From: an uncultured Flavobacteriaceae bacterium
Lineage (GTDB): Bacteria > Bacteroidota > Bacteroidia > Flavobacteriales > Flavobacteriaceae
NCBI GenBank assembly: GCA_947502495.1
Contig: CANNAC010000008.1
Coordinates: 91,342 to 155,341 of the forward strand
Direction of reading: 5' to 3'
DNA: 64,000 nucleotides
The position numbers and the translations under genes are program-made. Shown here piece after piece: positions 34,841-43,544 of the stretch (positions are counted from its first letter, which is position 1; each line of letters begins with the position of its first letter). Under the pieces are notes generated by a model. It had not been told where the DNA came from, made no database searches, and worked only from the letters and a program-made list of their open reading frames with translations.

Positions 34841-34868
34841 ATCAAATTACTTTTTAAAAGTTATGGTA

Positions 34869-35729
34869 TTATTTTGTTGCTTCTGCTTTAACTTCAGCAA
34901 CTTTAGGAGCTACTTCTGTTTTCACCTCAGCTACTTTTGTCACTGTTTCTTTTTTAACTGCTACAGCCTTTTTAGCTACCGTTGCTTTTGCTTTAGGAGC
35001 CGTTTTTGTTACCGCTTTTTTAGTCGCCGTTGTTTTTTTAGCTACTGTCTTTTTAACTGCCGCTTTTTTAGGTGCTGCTTTTGCTACTACCTTAGTAGCT
35101 TTAGTTGTTTTACCAACTTTAGCTGTTGTTTTTTTAGCTACCGTCTTTTTAGTTGCTACTGCTTTTTTAGTTACTTTCTTTACTTTTGCTTTAGGCGTTT
35201 CTTTTGCTTCTTCAATAATAGCTTCTCCTTTGTTAATGATTTTTGAAGCTTGCTCTAACACATCGCCTTTAAGTTCATTATACTTAGCCATTCCCATGTT
35301 TTTAATATCCTCAGAAACTTTTTCTGCTTTTTGAACCATTGGGTTTTCAGAAACTTTTTCTGTAATATCTTCTACTAATCCTACTACTTTTCTGCTTACA
35401 GGATTGTTAATTGCCATGTCTTTAGCTTTTTCAACTAATTCTGCATCGTAACCAACTAAATCTTTCATTTTATCTGATCCTGTAACAAACTGTCCTTTTA
35501 CAGCTTCCGCAGTATCAAAAATCATATTAATTTGTTGTTCTCTTATTTTTTCTGACTTCTTAATTAACTTAGAAGCTAATTTTTGCCATTTTTCACCATT
35601 ATCTACAACAGTATTTATTGTAGCTATAGATGCATTCACTAATTCTGTGTTAATTTTCTTTACAACATTAGTATCGTTCTTTACTTTACTTGTTGCTTTT
35701 TTTGCTACTTTTTTAGTTTTAGTTGCCAT
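34869..35729 (-). CDS. Phasin-like protein with histone-H1-like tail (PhaF-like architecture)
   Basis: 286 residues. The N-terminal ~150 are helical and phasin-like: EKWQKLASKLIKKSEKIREQQINMIFDTAEAVKGQFVTGSDKM. Residues about 170-286 are a low-complexity tail of Lys, Ala, Thr and Val with repeats such as TKKAVATKKTVAKKTTAKV, as in histone H1. The same layout is known from Pseudomonas PhaF, where the phasin domain coats polyester granules and the tail binds DNA. By analogy it may attach lipid droplets to the nucleoid. The promoter carries the heptamer repeats at 35756-35794. Confidence 0.65.
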   Translation of the reverse strand: MATKTKKVAKKATSKVKNDTNVVKKINTELVNASIATINTVVDNGEKWQKLASKLIKKSEKIREQQINMIFDTAEAVKGQFVTGSDKMKDLVGYDAELVEKAKDMAINNPVSRKVVGLVEDITEKVSENPMVQKAEKVSEDIKNMGMAKYNELKGDVLEQASKIINKGEAIIEEAKETPKAKVKKVTKKAVATKKTVAKKTTAKVGKTTKATKVVAKAAPKKAAVKKTVAKKTTATKKAVTKTAPKAKATVAKKAVAVKKETVTKVAEVKTEVAPKVAEVKAEATK

Positions 35730-35755
35730 AATATATAGTTGTTATATTTAATTCT

Positions 35756-35794
35756 GGTACAAACATACAATCAGCGAGTTACAAATGAGTTGCA
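35756..35794 (-). promoter_or_regulatory. Heptamer direct repeats and -7 box, phasin gene promoter A
   Basis: On the minus strand TGCAACT and TGTAACT begin 11 bases apart, followed by TATGTTTG, a perfect TAnnTTTG -7 box. A near-identical block lies at 36125-36163. Heptamer repeats at an 11-bp period overlapping the -33 position are the known binding pattern of SARP-type activators, and a SARP-like gene is adjacent (36246-37046). Confidence 0.6.
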
Positions 35795-35825
35795 CTTATG
35801 TATGCGTTCCTTTTTATTTTGGAAA

Positions 35826-36089
35826 TTATTTAGATTTTGCTAAAAACTTTACCGCTTTCCCTTTTACCGTTTCTAATGTATTAAAAGCCATATCTTGGTT
35901 TTTAGCAGATGCTTTTAAACCTTTCTTTATTAGTTTAGCAGAAAGACCTAATCCTTTTTCTGTTAAGTCAATAGATTTTGTGAATACTTTTTCTGCAGTG
36001 TTTATAGCGAAATCATTTGCTTTCGTAGTTAATCCTAATACTTTATTTGTAGTACTGTTGATTAATGTTGCTTTTGTTTTAGTAGCCAT
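35826..36089 (-). CDS. Phasin-like small protein 2
   Basis: 87 residues from the ATG at 36089; the frame is open further up to 36131, but that overlaps the promoter, and the chosen start gives MATKTK, the same N-terminus as the 35729 gene. Helical throughout, with ANDFAINTAEKVFTKSIDLTEKGLGLSAKLIKKGLK and KASAKNQDMAFNTLETVKGK. It shares the NQDxxFxxL pattern with the 34553 gene. Likely a granule-coat protein. The upstream region is duplicated from that of the 35729 gene, so the two probably arose by duplication and respond together. Confidence 0.6.
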   Translation of the reverse strand: MATKTKATLINSTTNKVLGLTTKANDFAINTAEKVFTKSIDLTEKGLGLSAKLIKKGLKASAKNQDMAFNTLETVKGKAVKFLAKSK

Positions 36090-36124
36090 AATATATTGTT
36101 TAAATGTGTTATATCTTATTTTAT

Positions 36125-36163
36125 GGTACAAACGTACAATCCGGTAGTTACAAATGAGTTACA
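36125..36163 (-). promoter_or_regulatory. Heptamer direct repeats and -7 box, phasin gene promoter B
   Basis: On the minus strand TGTAACT occurs twice with an 11-bp period, then TACGTTTG (-7 box). 34 of 39 bases agree with promoter A at 35756-35794. No proper -33 TTG sits at the correct distance, as expected for an activator-dependent promoter. Confidence 0.6.
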
Positions 36164-36245
36164 AAAACGATGCTTAGCGATTGTTTATAAAAATGAAGAC
36201 TAAAAACAGGAGTAAACACAAGGGTTTACAGCGGATAATTATTTT

Positions 36246-37046
36246 TTAAATATTTTCAATCTCCTTTAGAAGATTTTTTGTAGCAGGAAGTGGCTCAATA
36301 CCATATTCCTTTTCTAGCACATCGGCACATTTTTGATAGGCTTTAATGGCTTGTGGTCTATTTCCTTTTTTAATGTACGCTTGCATTTGAAGTCGGTATG
36401 CATCTTCCCAAGTATTGTCTATTGCAATTGCACATTGTGCTAAACGGATGCTTTCTAACGGATTTTCATTGAGCAATATTTCAGCAAGTATTACGTAAGC
36501 TCCTAAAATTAGGATTTGAATTTTCTCGCGTTCTTCGGAAGACCAATCTTCAAAAACACGATTGGGTAAATACACACCTCGATATAACGCAATAGCTTCT
36601 TTATAAGCTTCTTTAGCAATGGCTTGATTCTCGCCAAAAGCTTCGTTACCTATTATTATATATTGTTCTAAGGCTTCGACGTCAATCCAAACTTTTTCTA
36701 AGTCTAATTGGTAACTAATCCCTTGTCTTATTACATAACTAGGTTCCGTTCTAGAAGGTCTTTCGGGTTCTAATACTTTATTAACTCCGTGTAATGCCAC
36801 TTTAAAATCTCTATCGTCTCCATCTTCCCAAAGATGATCCATGATTTTCTCTTTATGAAGCGCATGCCGTTGTCTATTCGAAATTAAATACTGCAATAAT
36901 TGCACGGTTTTATCTCTTCCCCATTTCTTGGAATCTATTTTCTCATTATGTATCCATAGATGAAACTGTCCCAAAGTCTGAATACGAATAATCGCATCCT
37001 TTTGAAACTGTTTTAATTCTATTAATCTATCTGAAAGTGGATTCAT
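36246..37046 (-). CDS. SARP-type transcriptional regulator (wHTH + BTAD)
   Basis: 266 residues. An OmpR-like winged helix (about 17-115: IRIQTLGQFHLWIHNEKID, KTVQLLQYLISNRQRHALHKEKIMDHLW) is followed by a bacterial transcriptional activator domain (about 125-266) with TPR-like helices (YKEAIALYRGVYLPN, DAYRLQMQAYIKKGNRPQAIKAYQKCADVLEKEYGIEP). This is the layout of Streptomyces antibiotic regulatory proteins. It starts 10 bases after the 37056 gene, so both form one transcript. It probably activates the phasin genes through the heptamer repeats at 36125 and 35756. Confidence 0.8.
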   Translation of the reverse strand: MNPLSDRLIELKQFQKDAIIRIQTLGQFHLWIHNEKIDSKKWGRDKTVQLLQYLISNRQRHALHKEKIMDHLWEDGDDRDFKVALHGVNKVLEPERPSRTEPSYVIRQGISYQLDLEKVWIDVEALEQYIIIGNEAFGENQAIAKEAYKEAIALYRGVYLPNRVFEDWSSEEREKIQILILGAYVILAEILLNENPLESIRLAQCAIAIDNTWEDAYRLQMQAYIKKGNRPQAIKAYQKCADVLEKEYGIEPLPATKNLLKEIENI

Positions 37047-37055
37047 GTATAAGGC

Positions 37056-37622
37056 TTACTTCTTTTTAGTAGCTCGTGTCGTTTTAGCTGTTTTCGTAGT
37101 TTTCGTAGTTTTGGTTGTTTTTGCAGGAGTGCTAATAGCATCGACTTTAGCATTTAATTTTTTAACCTCATCTGCTAAAGCGCTAATAGAATCTTTTATA
37201 GTATTAAAATCAGATCGAGAAGCATTTCTCCATTGATCAATATGCACTTTATCCATTAAGTCTTCGCCTAAATAACTAATTTGATCTTGTATGTTTGCGA
37301 CTTGCTTTCTAGGATCTTTAATGGTTTCTAGAATTACTTTCGGACCTTCTTTTGAAATGGTTTTCCAAAGCGAAAAACTCTTTTTCAATAGGGAATCCTG
37401 CACTTCTGGAGTTTCATGTTTTGTAGCTTCCAGAGTTAAATCGGCTAATTTGGACTGTATAAAAGCTACAGCTTCTTTAAAATCTGAAAAACTTTTATCG
37501 TCACCGCCTTGTACATGCGATACTTTCCCGCGCCATTGTACTTTTGATTCCCCATCTTCTTCAAAAATAATCTGGTTAAACCGAACCATAAAGGATGCTG
37601 TTTGGTCTGCTTTTTTAGCCAT
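37056..37622 (-). CDS. Granule-protein candidate with Lys/Thr-repeat tail
   Basis: 188 residues. The N-terminal part (SFMVRFNQIIFEEDGESKVQWRGKVSHVQGGD, then AVAFIQSKLADLTLEAT) is a conserved block of unknown fold; the middle (KKSFSLWKTISKEGPKVILETIKDPRKQVANIQDQI) is helical and phasin-like; the C-terminus is a run of TTK/TAK repeats like the tails of PhaF-type proteins. It is divergent from glpK and cotranscribed with the SARP gene. I infer a storage-granule association from its composition and neighbours; no enzyme motif is visible. Confidence 0.55.
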   Translation of the reverse strand: MAKKADQTASFMVRFNQIIFEEDGESKVQWRGKVSHVQGGDDKSFSDFKEAVAFIQSKLADLTLEATKHETPEVQDSLLKKSFSLWKTISKEGPKVILETIKDPRKQVANIQDQISYLGEDLMDKVHIDQWRNASRSDFNTIKDSISALADEVKKLNAKVDAISTPAKTTKTTKTTKTAKTTRATKKK

Positions 37623-37716
37623 AATCTTAAAATTTTATCCGTTACAAATTACAATTCTTTTTTGAGAAATGAATTGCTCCGGAAACCGAATACCCTATTT
37701 AAGTTTTAAAATAATT

Positions 37717-37732
37717 CTTATGCACGCATAGT
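37717..37732. promoter_or_regulatory. Palindromic operator TATGCACGCATA, copy 2 (glpK)
   Basis: CTTATGCACGCATAGT (inner palindrome 37719-37730) lies 9 bases before TAATTTCG (37742-37749), a -7-like box for glpK. It therefore covers the -33 position, which suits a repressor. It is also 95 bases upstream of the divergent 37056 gene. Confidence 0.6.
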
Positions 37733-37783
37733 ATATTAAAATAATTTCGGTACTTTATGTTTTAATTTCTGAAAAAGTTGTTC

Positions 37784-39277
37784 ATGCAAAAAAAATACGT
37801 AATCGCTTTTGATCAAGGTACAACTAGTACCAGGACCATTATTTTTGATGAAAAAGGTACTATTGTAGGTATTTCGCAAAAAGAACTAACACAACATTAT
37901 CCAGAATCTGGTTGGGTAGAACACGACCCTATTGAAATATATAACGACCAAAAAGAAACGTTTGAAACCGTTTTAAAAGACACCGGAATTCTTCCAGAAG
38001 AAATTGCTGCCATAGGAATCACCAACCAAAGAGAAACCACTGTGGTTTGGGATAAAGAAACGGGCGAACCTATCTACAATGCCATTGTTTGGCTAGATAA
38101 TAGAACCAAAGACATTTGTAAGACTTTAAAAAAGGATGGCTTAGGAACTTATGTTCGAGAACATACAGGATTAGTTATTGACGCCTATTTTTCGGGAACC
38201 AAATTAAAATGGATTTTAGATAACGTACCAGAAGCACGTATAAAAGCCGAAGCTGGACAACTACTTTTTGGAACAATAGATAGTTGGTTGATTTATAAAT
38301 TTACCAACGGAAAGCAGCACGTTACCGATCATACCAACGCTTCCCGAACCATGCTGTATAATATTAAAGATTTAAAGTGGGATGCTACGTTGTTGGCTGC
38401 TTTAGATATTCCGAAATCGATGCTACCAGAAGTAAAAACCTCCTCCTCTAATTTTGGTGCTGTAATACATAAAGGAATATCTATTCCTATTTATGGCGTT
38501 GCTGGCGACCAACAGGCAGCTTTGTTCGGACAAGGAGGTTCGGAAGCAGGAATTGCAAAAAACACCTATGGCACAGGTTGTTTCCTATTACTTAATAATG
38601 GAAAAGATTATGTGTCTTCTAAAAACGGACTCATCACCACATTAACTTGCAGCTTACCCAACGAACCTGTCAACTATGCATTAGAAGGTAGTATTTTTAT
38701 TGGTGGCGCATCTATACAATGGTTACGCGATAAGTTGTTATTCATTAAGGATGCAAAAGAAACCGAGGCTATTTGTAAAAGTATTCCGCCGTTACAAGAT
38801 TTATATGTGGTTCCCGCTTTTGCAGGATTAGGAGCGCCATATTGGGATGCCAATGCAAAAGGCGCTATTTACGGAATCACCCTAGATATTGGAAAAAATG
38901 AAATTATTAAAGCAACCATTGAAGCATTAGCCTATCAGACCAAAGATGTCATAAAAGCAATGGAAGAAGATAGTGGAAAAACACTAACTTCCTTAAAAGT
39001 CGATGGTGGTGCAAGTGCTAACAATTACCTGATGCAATTTCAATGTGATATGCTTGATGTTATTGTGGAAAGACCAACAATGTTAGAAATAACGGCTCTT
39101 GGAGCTGCTATGTTAGCAGGACTAAAAGCTGGAATTTGGTCTAGAAAAGATATGGAATCCATTCGAGATATAGATCAAGTTTTCACGCCAAAAATGGATG
39201 TAAAAACAAGAACTCAAAAATACGCAGGCTGGTTGTCGGCTATTAAAAGAACCAAAACCTTTAATGACGAGGAGTAA
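37784..39277 (+). CDS. glpK: Glycerol kinase
   Basis: 497 residues from the ATG at 37784; a TTG two codons earlier also keeps the frame but is a less likely start. FGGY-family features are clear: AFDQGTTSTRTIIFD (10-16 motif), QKELTQHYPESGWVEHDP, ITNQRETTVVWD, GVAGDQQAALFGQ, GTGCFLLLNNG and KVDGGASANNYLMQFQCD. It makes glycerol-3-phosphate from glycerol and ATP. glpD starts 5 bases after its stop. The TATGCACGCATA operator is in its promoter, linking it to the lipid operon. No glpF permease is seen nearby. Confidence 0.97.
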   Translation: MQKKYVIAFDQGTTSTRTIIFDEKGTIVGISQKELTQHYPESGWVEHDPIEIYNDQKETFETVLKDTGILPEEIAAIGITNQRETTVVWDKETGEPIYNAIVWLDNRTKDICKTLKKDGLGTYVREHTGLVIDAYFSGTKLKWILDNVPEARIKAEAGQLLFGTIDSWLIYKFTNGKQHVTDHTNASRTMLYNIKDLKWDATLLAALDIPKSMLPEVKTSSSNFGAVIHKGISIPIYGVAGDQQAALFGQGGSEAGIAKNTYGTGCFLLLNNGKDYVSSKNGLITTLTCSLPNEPVNYALEGSIFIGGASIQWLRDKLLFIKDAKETEAICKSIPPLQDLYVVPAFAGLGAPYWDANAKGAIYGITLDIGKNEIIKATIEALAYQTKDVIKAMEEDSGKTLTSLKVDGGASANNYLMQFQCDMLDVIVERPTMLEITALGAAMLAGLKAGIWSRKDMESIRDIDQVFTPKMDVKTRTQKYAGWLSAIKRTKTFNDEE

Positions 39278-39282
39278 ATATT

Positions 39283-40956
39283 ATGAAAGTAAAACCTTTT
39301 TCTATTTTAAATAGAGCCGAAGATCTTAAAACCGTAAGCACCCAAAAATTTGACCTTGTTATTATTGGCGGTGGTGTTACAGGAGCAGGAATTGCTTTAG
39401 ATGCTGCATCACGAGGACTGAAAATCTGTTTGATTGAAAAAAATGATTTCGCTTCTGGAACTAGTAACAAATCTACAAAACTAATTCATGGCGGTTTGCG
39501 CTATTTAAAGCAGTTGGAAATTGGTTTGGTAAGGGAATCTGGTAGAGAACGCGCTATTGTACATAAGCTAGCACCACATTTAGTGATTCCAGAAAAGATG
39601 CTTTTACCGCTTGTTGAAGATGGTACTTATGGTAAAATGATGACGTCTATCGGATTAAAAGTATATGATTTTTTAGCCGATGTAGAAGGTGACGATCGTA
39701 GGAGAATGCTAGATAAAGCCGAAACTTTAAAAAAAGAACCATTGCTTGATGCCGAGACGATTCTTGGTAGTGGTTATTATTCGGAATACAGAACAGATGA
39801 TGCACGACTCACCATAGAATTACTTAAAAAAGCTTCCGAATTTGGAGCAACCATTCTTAATTATTGTGAAATGGACTCCTTTGTTTACAATACCAAAAAG
39901 GAAATAAAGAGTATTCAATGTATCGATCATAATTCCGGAGAAACATTTAACATTAGCTCTAGAAATTTCGTTTCTGCTACTGGTCCGTGGGTAGATAAAT
40001 TAAGAGAAAAAGATGCTTCCAAAAACAACAAACATTTACATCTAACAAAAGGGGTACATATTGTTTTTCCTATTGAAAAATTCCCATTACAACAATCGGT
40101 TTATTTTGATGTGGCCGATGGACGCATGATATTCGCAATCCCTAGAGGAAGAGCAACCTATGTTGGCACGACGGATACGGATTATTTTGGAAACTTAGAT
40201 CGGGTAGTTACTACAAAAGCAGATATTCATTATTTGCTAGATGCCGTTAATGATGCATTTCCAGATATTCATTTAAAGGAAGAAGATATTGAATCGAATT
40301 GGGCTGGGTTACGTCCATTAATACATGAAGAAGAAAAAGACCCTTCCGAATTATCTAGAAAAGATGAAATATTTGTTTCTAAAAGTGGCTTAATTTCTAT
40401 TGCTGGTGGAAAATTAACAGGATACAGAAAAATGGCACAACGGGTTATGGATGCCGTTGTAAAAACGATGACTGACAAGCAAGAGTCTAAATTAAAAGAT
40501 TCGTATACCGAAAAAATTGCGCTTACCACAAATGCGATGACTTCCTCTAAAGAAGTGAAAAAATATCAAAAAAAATTACGATTGAAGCTTCAAGAAGTTG
40601 GAATAGAAAACGATTATTTTGCTTGGTATTTAACTTCCAATTATGGTAAACAAGCGAATGATATACTAGAAAAAACGCAATCCTTTACCGATGAAAACCC
40701 GGAATCTAGACTCATTAGAGCCGAGTTATGGTATGGTATACATCATGAAATGATTAATAGTCTTGCTGATTTCTTTGTACGACGAACCGGTAGACTGTAT
40801 TTTAATATTTCTAGTGTTGCAAAATATGAATCGCTTATAATTAAAGATTGTACGCAATACCTAAATTGGGATGCTGCTCGCATTGCAAAAGAAAAAGAAA
40901 CATTAAGCATTCTTGTAAAAGATGCTACTCACTTTTATGATGCGGAATTGAAATAA
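39283..40956 (+). CDS. glpD: Glycerol-3-phosphate dehydrogenase, FAD-dependent (aerobic)
   Basis: 557 residues. FAD-binding Rossmann motif VIIGGGVTGAGIALDAA (27-43), GTSNKSTKLIHGGLRYLKQ, the central ATGPWVDKL, GTTDTDYFG and a C-terminal helical cap. It oxidises glycerol-3-phosphate to dihydroxyacetone phosphate and passes electrons to the quinone pool at the inner membrane. It is cotranscribed with glpK (5-base gap). With gpsA in the lipid operon, the cell can run the glycerol-3-phosphate/dihydroxyacetone-phosphate step in both directions. Confidence 0.96.
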   Translation: MKVKPFSILNRAEDLKTVSTQKFDLVIIGGGVTGAGIALDAASRGLKICLIEKNDFASGTSNKSTKLIHGGLRYLKQLEIGLVRESGRERAIVHKLAPHLVIPEKMLLPLVEDGTYGKMMTSIGLKVYDFLADVEGDDRRRMLDKAETLKKEPLLDAETILGSGYYSEYRTDDARLTIELLKKASEFGATILNYCEMDSFVYNTKKEIKSIQCIDHNSGETFNISSRNFVSATGPWVDKLREKDASKNNKHLHLTKGVHIVFPIEKFPLQQSVYFDVADGRMIFAIPRGRATYVGTTDTDYFGNLDRVVTTKADIHYLLDAVNDAFPDIHLKEEDIESNWAGLRPLIHEEEKDPSELSRKDEIFVSKSGLISIAGGKLTGYRKMAQRVMDAVVKTMTDKQESKLKDSYTEKIALTTNAMTSSKEVKKYQKKLRLKLQEVGIENDYFAWYLTSNYGKQANDILEKTQSFTDENPESRLIRAELWYGIHHEMINSLADFFVRRTGRLYFNISSVAKYESLIIKDCTQYLNWDAARIAKEKETLSILVKDATHFYDAELK

Positions 40957-40962
40957 AGCTTC

Positions 40963-43461
40963 TTAAAAATTAAAACCGAAACTACCTGTAATACCAAATT
41001 TTCTGGCATCTGGATAATTTGTTTTGTCTAGATAATTTCCTCTAAAATTAAAATCGATTCTAAAGACTTTAAAGATGTTATCTATACCAAAACTGTATTC
41101 ATAGTACGCTTTGCTACTTGGTGCTTTATAAACTAACCCTGAAGCATTAAGTGCTCTGTTTTCATTGGAAACTTCACCAACAACCGCTCTAAATCCAACT
41201 ATCTCTCTCCAGTTTAACTTACGTAAAAAAGGAATTCTCGAAAAGAAGCGACCATTAAAATTATGTTGTATATGCATAGATGCATACGTATCTGTTACAA
41301 ACTCGTAATAATCTAAGTTAGAAAAGGTGTTATAAATAGAGAAATAACTCTGGTTTCCAGGAACGACACTTAATAGTCCTAACGGAACTTCCCCAAAGGT
41401 TTTTCCTACTTCTAGTGTAGTGTATAATCTTCCTAAACCACCAACAGACCAAGGCTGTAAGTATGAGAATTGTAGTTTAGTATAATCAAAATCACTTTTA
41501 AACATGTTTTGATTACCATTGCTTACTTGTGCAAATATTCTTGCAAAATTATCATTTGCTTCTCGACGTTCTACACCATAACCTGTCATCTTTCTTTTCG
41601 GAAAATAAGAAACAGATAAAGAACTTTCAAATTGTTTTACTTCGGACTCTACTCCTGTTGGTGTATTATAATCTAAACTAAACGTTGGCGATGCCGATTC
41701 TAAAGTTCTGTAGTTTCCGCTTAATCTAAAAACCACATTTCTTACCGGTTCCATTTCTACGGCAAGACTGGTTAGATTAATAGACGTTAGTTTATCATTA
41801 GTTCCAGTTCCTACAATGGATGACGACGCTAAGCTTCGACCTAAAACATCGGTGGATGTGGTTAAGCTTGCTCCTATTTGTTCTACATCTCTTCGGTTTC
41901 CACCAGAAATAATAAATCTATTTTTTTTGTTTAAAAGTACTTTTCCAGAAATACCATATTTAAACTTATCGTCTTTAAAACCATAAGCGGTATATCCTTC
42001 TATACGCCAAAGATCATTTTGTCCGAAATACGTTCTTCCTCCGGCTCTTAATCGCACACCTTCTACTTCATTAAAACCAAAAGTGGAAAATATGGGTCCG
42101 TAATCTAAATTTAAACTTGGCATTTCTATATATCCGGATGCCAGAATGCTTCCTACATTATAAAGACGCTTAAACTTTTTAACGGTTTTTAAAGTGTCTA
42201 GCATTTTATAAACCCCTTTTTCGTCTTTACTTAAAGCTTCCATTCGGTTATCTTCCCAAAAGTCGTCTTCTCTATTATAGACATCCTTATCGTAATTATA
42301 CACTTCCTGACTGTAGAATTTTTCGTCTTTCGGAATATCAAAAGCATAATTATCATACAAGGTAGTACGCTTACCGTAAACACCACGAGCTTCTTCCTTT
42401 TTATTAAAAGAGAAATCCGACATAAAATAATCTCGTTTTAACAATAATAACGAATCATTTAATACATCAAATTCTTGCTCTATATAAATTTCTTTTACCC
42501 AGTTTATATTGGCGCTTTTAGAAGCTTGCATGTTAATTTCTTTGATTGCATACGTAGTATCTGCAACCCAAAAATCTCCTTTAAAGGTCAATTCATTTTT
42601 ACGTCTTGGATAATAGATGATGTTGTAACACCATTTATTATCTCTGTATGTACTATCGGATAAAACGTAATTATAAGTATTTATTCCTGTTCTAGAAATT
42701 GGACTAACAAAACTCTTATCAAAAAACTTAAGGTAGTTATCATAAATATCAAACTCAGAATACAGATCATTTACAAAATCAATAATGACTTGATTATCGC
42801 TAAAACCAGAGTTTTTATTTCCTAGTAAATCTATTTTTTCTTTATTAATCGTATTGTCTCCATAAATTTTAGAAACGGCTTCATTAATAAAAATTGGTAA
42901 GTATGTTTTTCCTGTAACACGAGAAGTATCTACCTCATCAAATACAAACTCCATACCTTTAAATAACTTACTTTTAATAAGGGAACTATCTATGGTATTA
43001 AGATCAAACTCTACTTTTTCGTATTTATCGTATTCGTACTGTTTGAATTGTTTTAAACCATTCTTTCGTTTGTGCTCCCAGACTTTTTTAAGAATAGCGA
43101 TTGCAGGGTTTTCAGATTCTTTTTTAGACTGTTTTCCGGTAACAATAACCACTTCATCTAAGGATCCTTCTTCTTCTTTTAGAATAAATTTAAGATCGTA
43201 ATTAACTCGCTTTTCTAGAGGAACATTTAAAGTAGAAAAACCAATAAAGGAAACAAAAACAGTATCCCAAGTGGCATCAGACTCTAAATAAAAAGTTCCG
43301 TTTTCATCTGTTATTGTACCTTCGGAAGAACCTTTAAATATCACATTTGCAAATGCTACTGGCTCATTAAATTCATCGTATACTTTACCACTAACTTTGG
43401 TTTGTGCTACTACGGAAACAATTCCGAAAAGAAACAATAAGAGAATTAATTTATACTTCAT
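40963..43461 (-). CDS. DUF5686 and CarboxypepD_reg domain outer-membrane protein
   Basis: 832 residues with a signal peptide (ends VSVVAQ). Residues about 20-105 are a CarboxypepD_reg-like domain (TKVSGKVYDEFNEPVAFANVIF). The remainder matches DUF5686, a Bacteroidota family with a long beta-barrel-like C-terminus ending in FGITGSFGFNF, a terminal aromatic strand as in outer-membrane proteins. Stands alone, convergent with glpD (6 bases apart). Function unknown; it probably sits in the outer membrane. Confidence 0.8.
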   Translation of the reverse strand: MKYKLILLLFLFGIVSVVAQTKVSGKVYDEFNEPVAFANVIFKGSSEGTITDENGTFYLESDATWDTVFVSFIGFSTLNVPLEKRVNYDLKFILKEEEGSLDEVVIVTGKQSKKESENPAIAILKKVWEHKRKNGLKQFKQYEYDKYEKVEFDLNTIDSSLIKSKLFKGMEFVFDEVDTSRVTGKTYLPIFINEAVSKIYGDNTINKEKIDLLGNKNSGFSDNQVIIDFVNDLYSEFDIYDNYLKFFDKSFVSPISRTGINTYNYVLSDSTYRDNKWCYNIIYYPRRKNELTFKGDFWVADTTYAIKEINMQASKSANINWVKEIYIEQEFDVLNDSLLLLKRDYFMSDFSFNKKEEARGVYGKRTTLYDNYAFDIPKDEKFYSQEVYNYDKDVYNREDDFWEDNRMEALSKDEKGVYKMLDTLKTVKKFKRLYNVGSILASGYIEMPSLNLDYGPIFSTFGFNEVEGVRLRAGGRTYFGQNDLWRIEGYTAYGFKDDKFKYGISGKVLLNKKNRFIISGGNRRDVEQIGASLTTSTDVLGRSLASSSIVGTGTNDKLTSINLTSLAVEMEPVRNVVFRLSGNYRTLESASPTFSLDYNTPTGVESEVKQFESSLSVSYFPKRKMTGYGVERREANDNFARIFAQVSNGNQNMFKSDFDYTKLQFSYLQPWSVGGLGRLYTTLEVGKTFGEVPLGLLSVVPGNQSYFSIYNTFSNLDYYEFVTDTYASMHIQHNFNGRFFSRIPFLRKLNWREIVGFRAVVGEVSNENRALNASGLVYKAPSSKAYYEYSFGIDNIFKVFRIDFNFRGNYLDKTNYPDARKFGITGSFGFNF

Positions 43462-43484
43462 CTATTCCATCTAATTTCATTATA

Positions 43485-43522
43485 CAAAAAAAACTTCATC
43501 AACAATGTTGCCAATGAAGTTT
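43485..43522 (-). terminator. Intrinsic terminator after pdhB
   Basis: AAACTTCAT (43491-43499) and ATGAAGTTT (43514-43522) pair; the A-run at 43485-43491 reads as T on the minus strand, 23 bases beyond the pdhB stop. Confidence 0.75.
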
Positions 43523-43544
43523 ATATAACGAAAGAAATTAGTTT

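Noticed and set aside
34803..35246. Plus-strand frame rich in Phe, Cys, Ser and Tyr opposite the phasin tail
   Set aside because: It is the complement of a Lys/Ala codon repeat; such composition is an artefact of low-complexity coding on the other strand.
37623..37665. Heptamer repeats upstream of the 37056 gene
   Set aside because: TGTAATT and TGTAACG occur on the minus strand but only 8 bases apart and without a TAnnTTTG box, so they were not counted as SARP-type sites.
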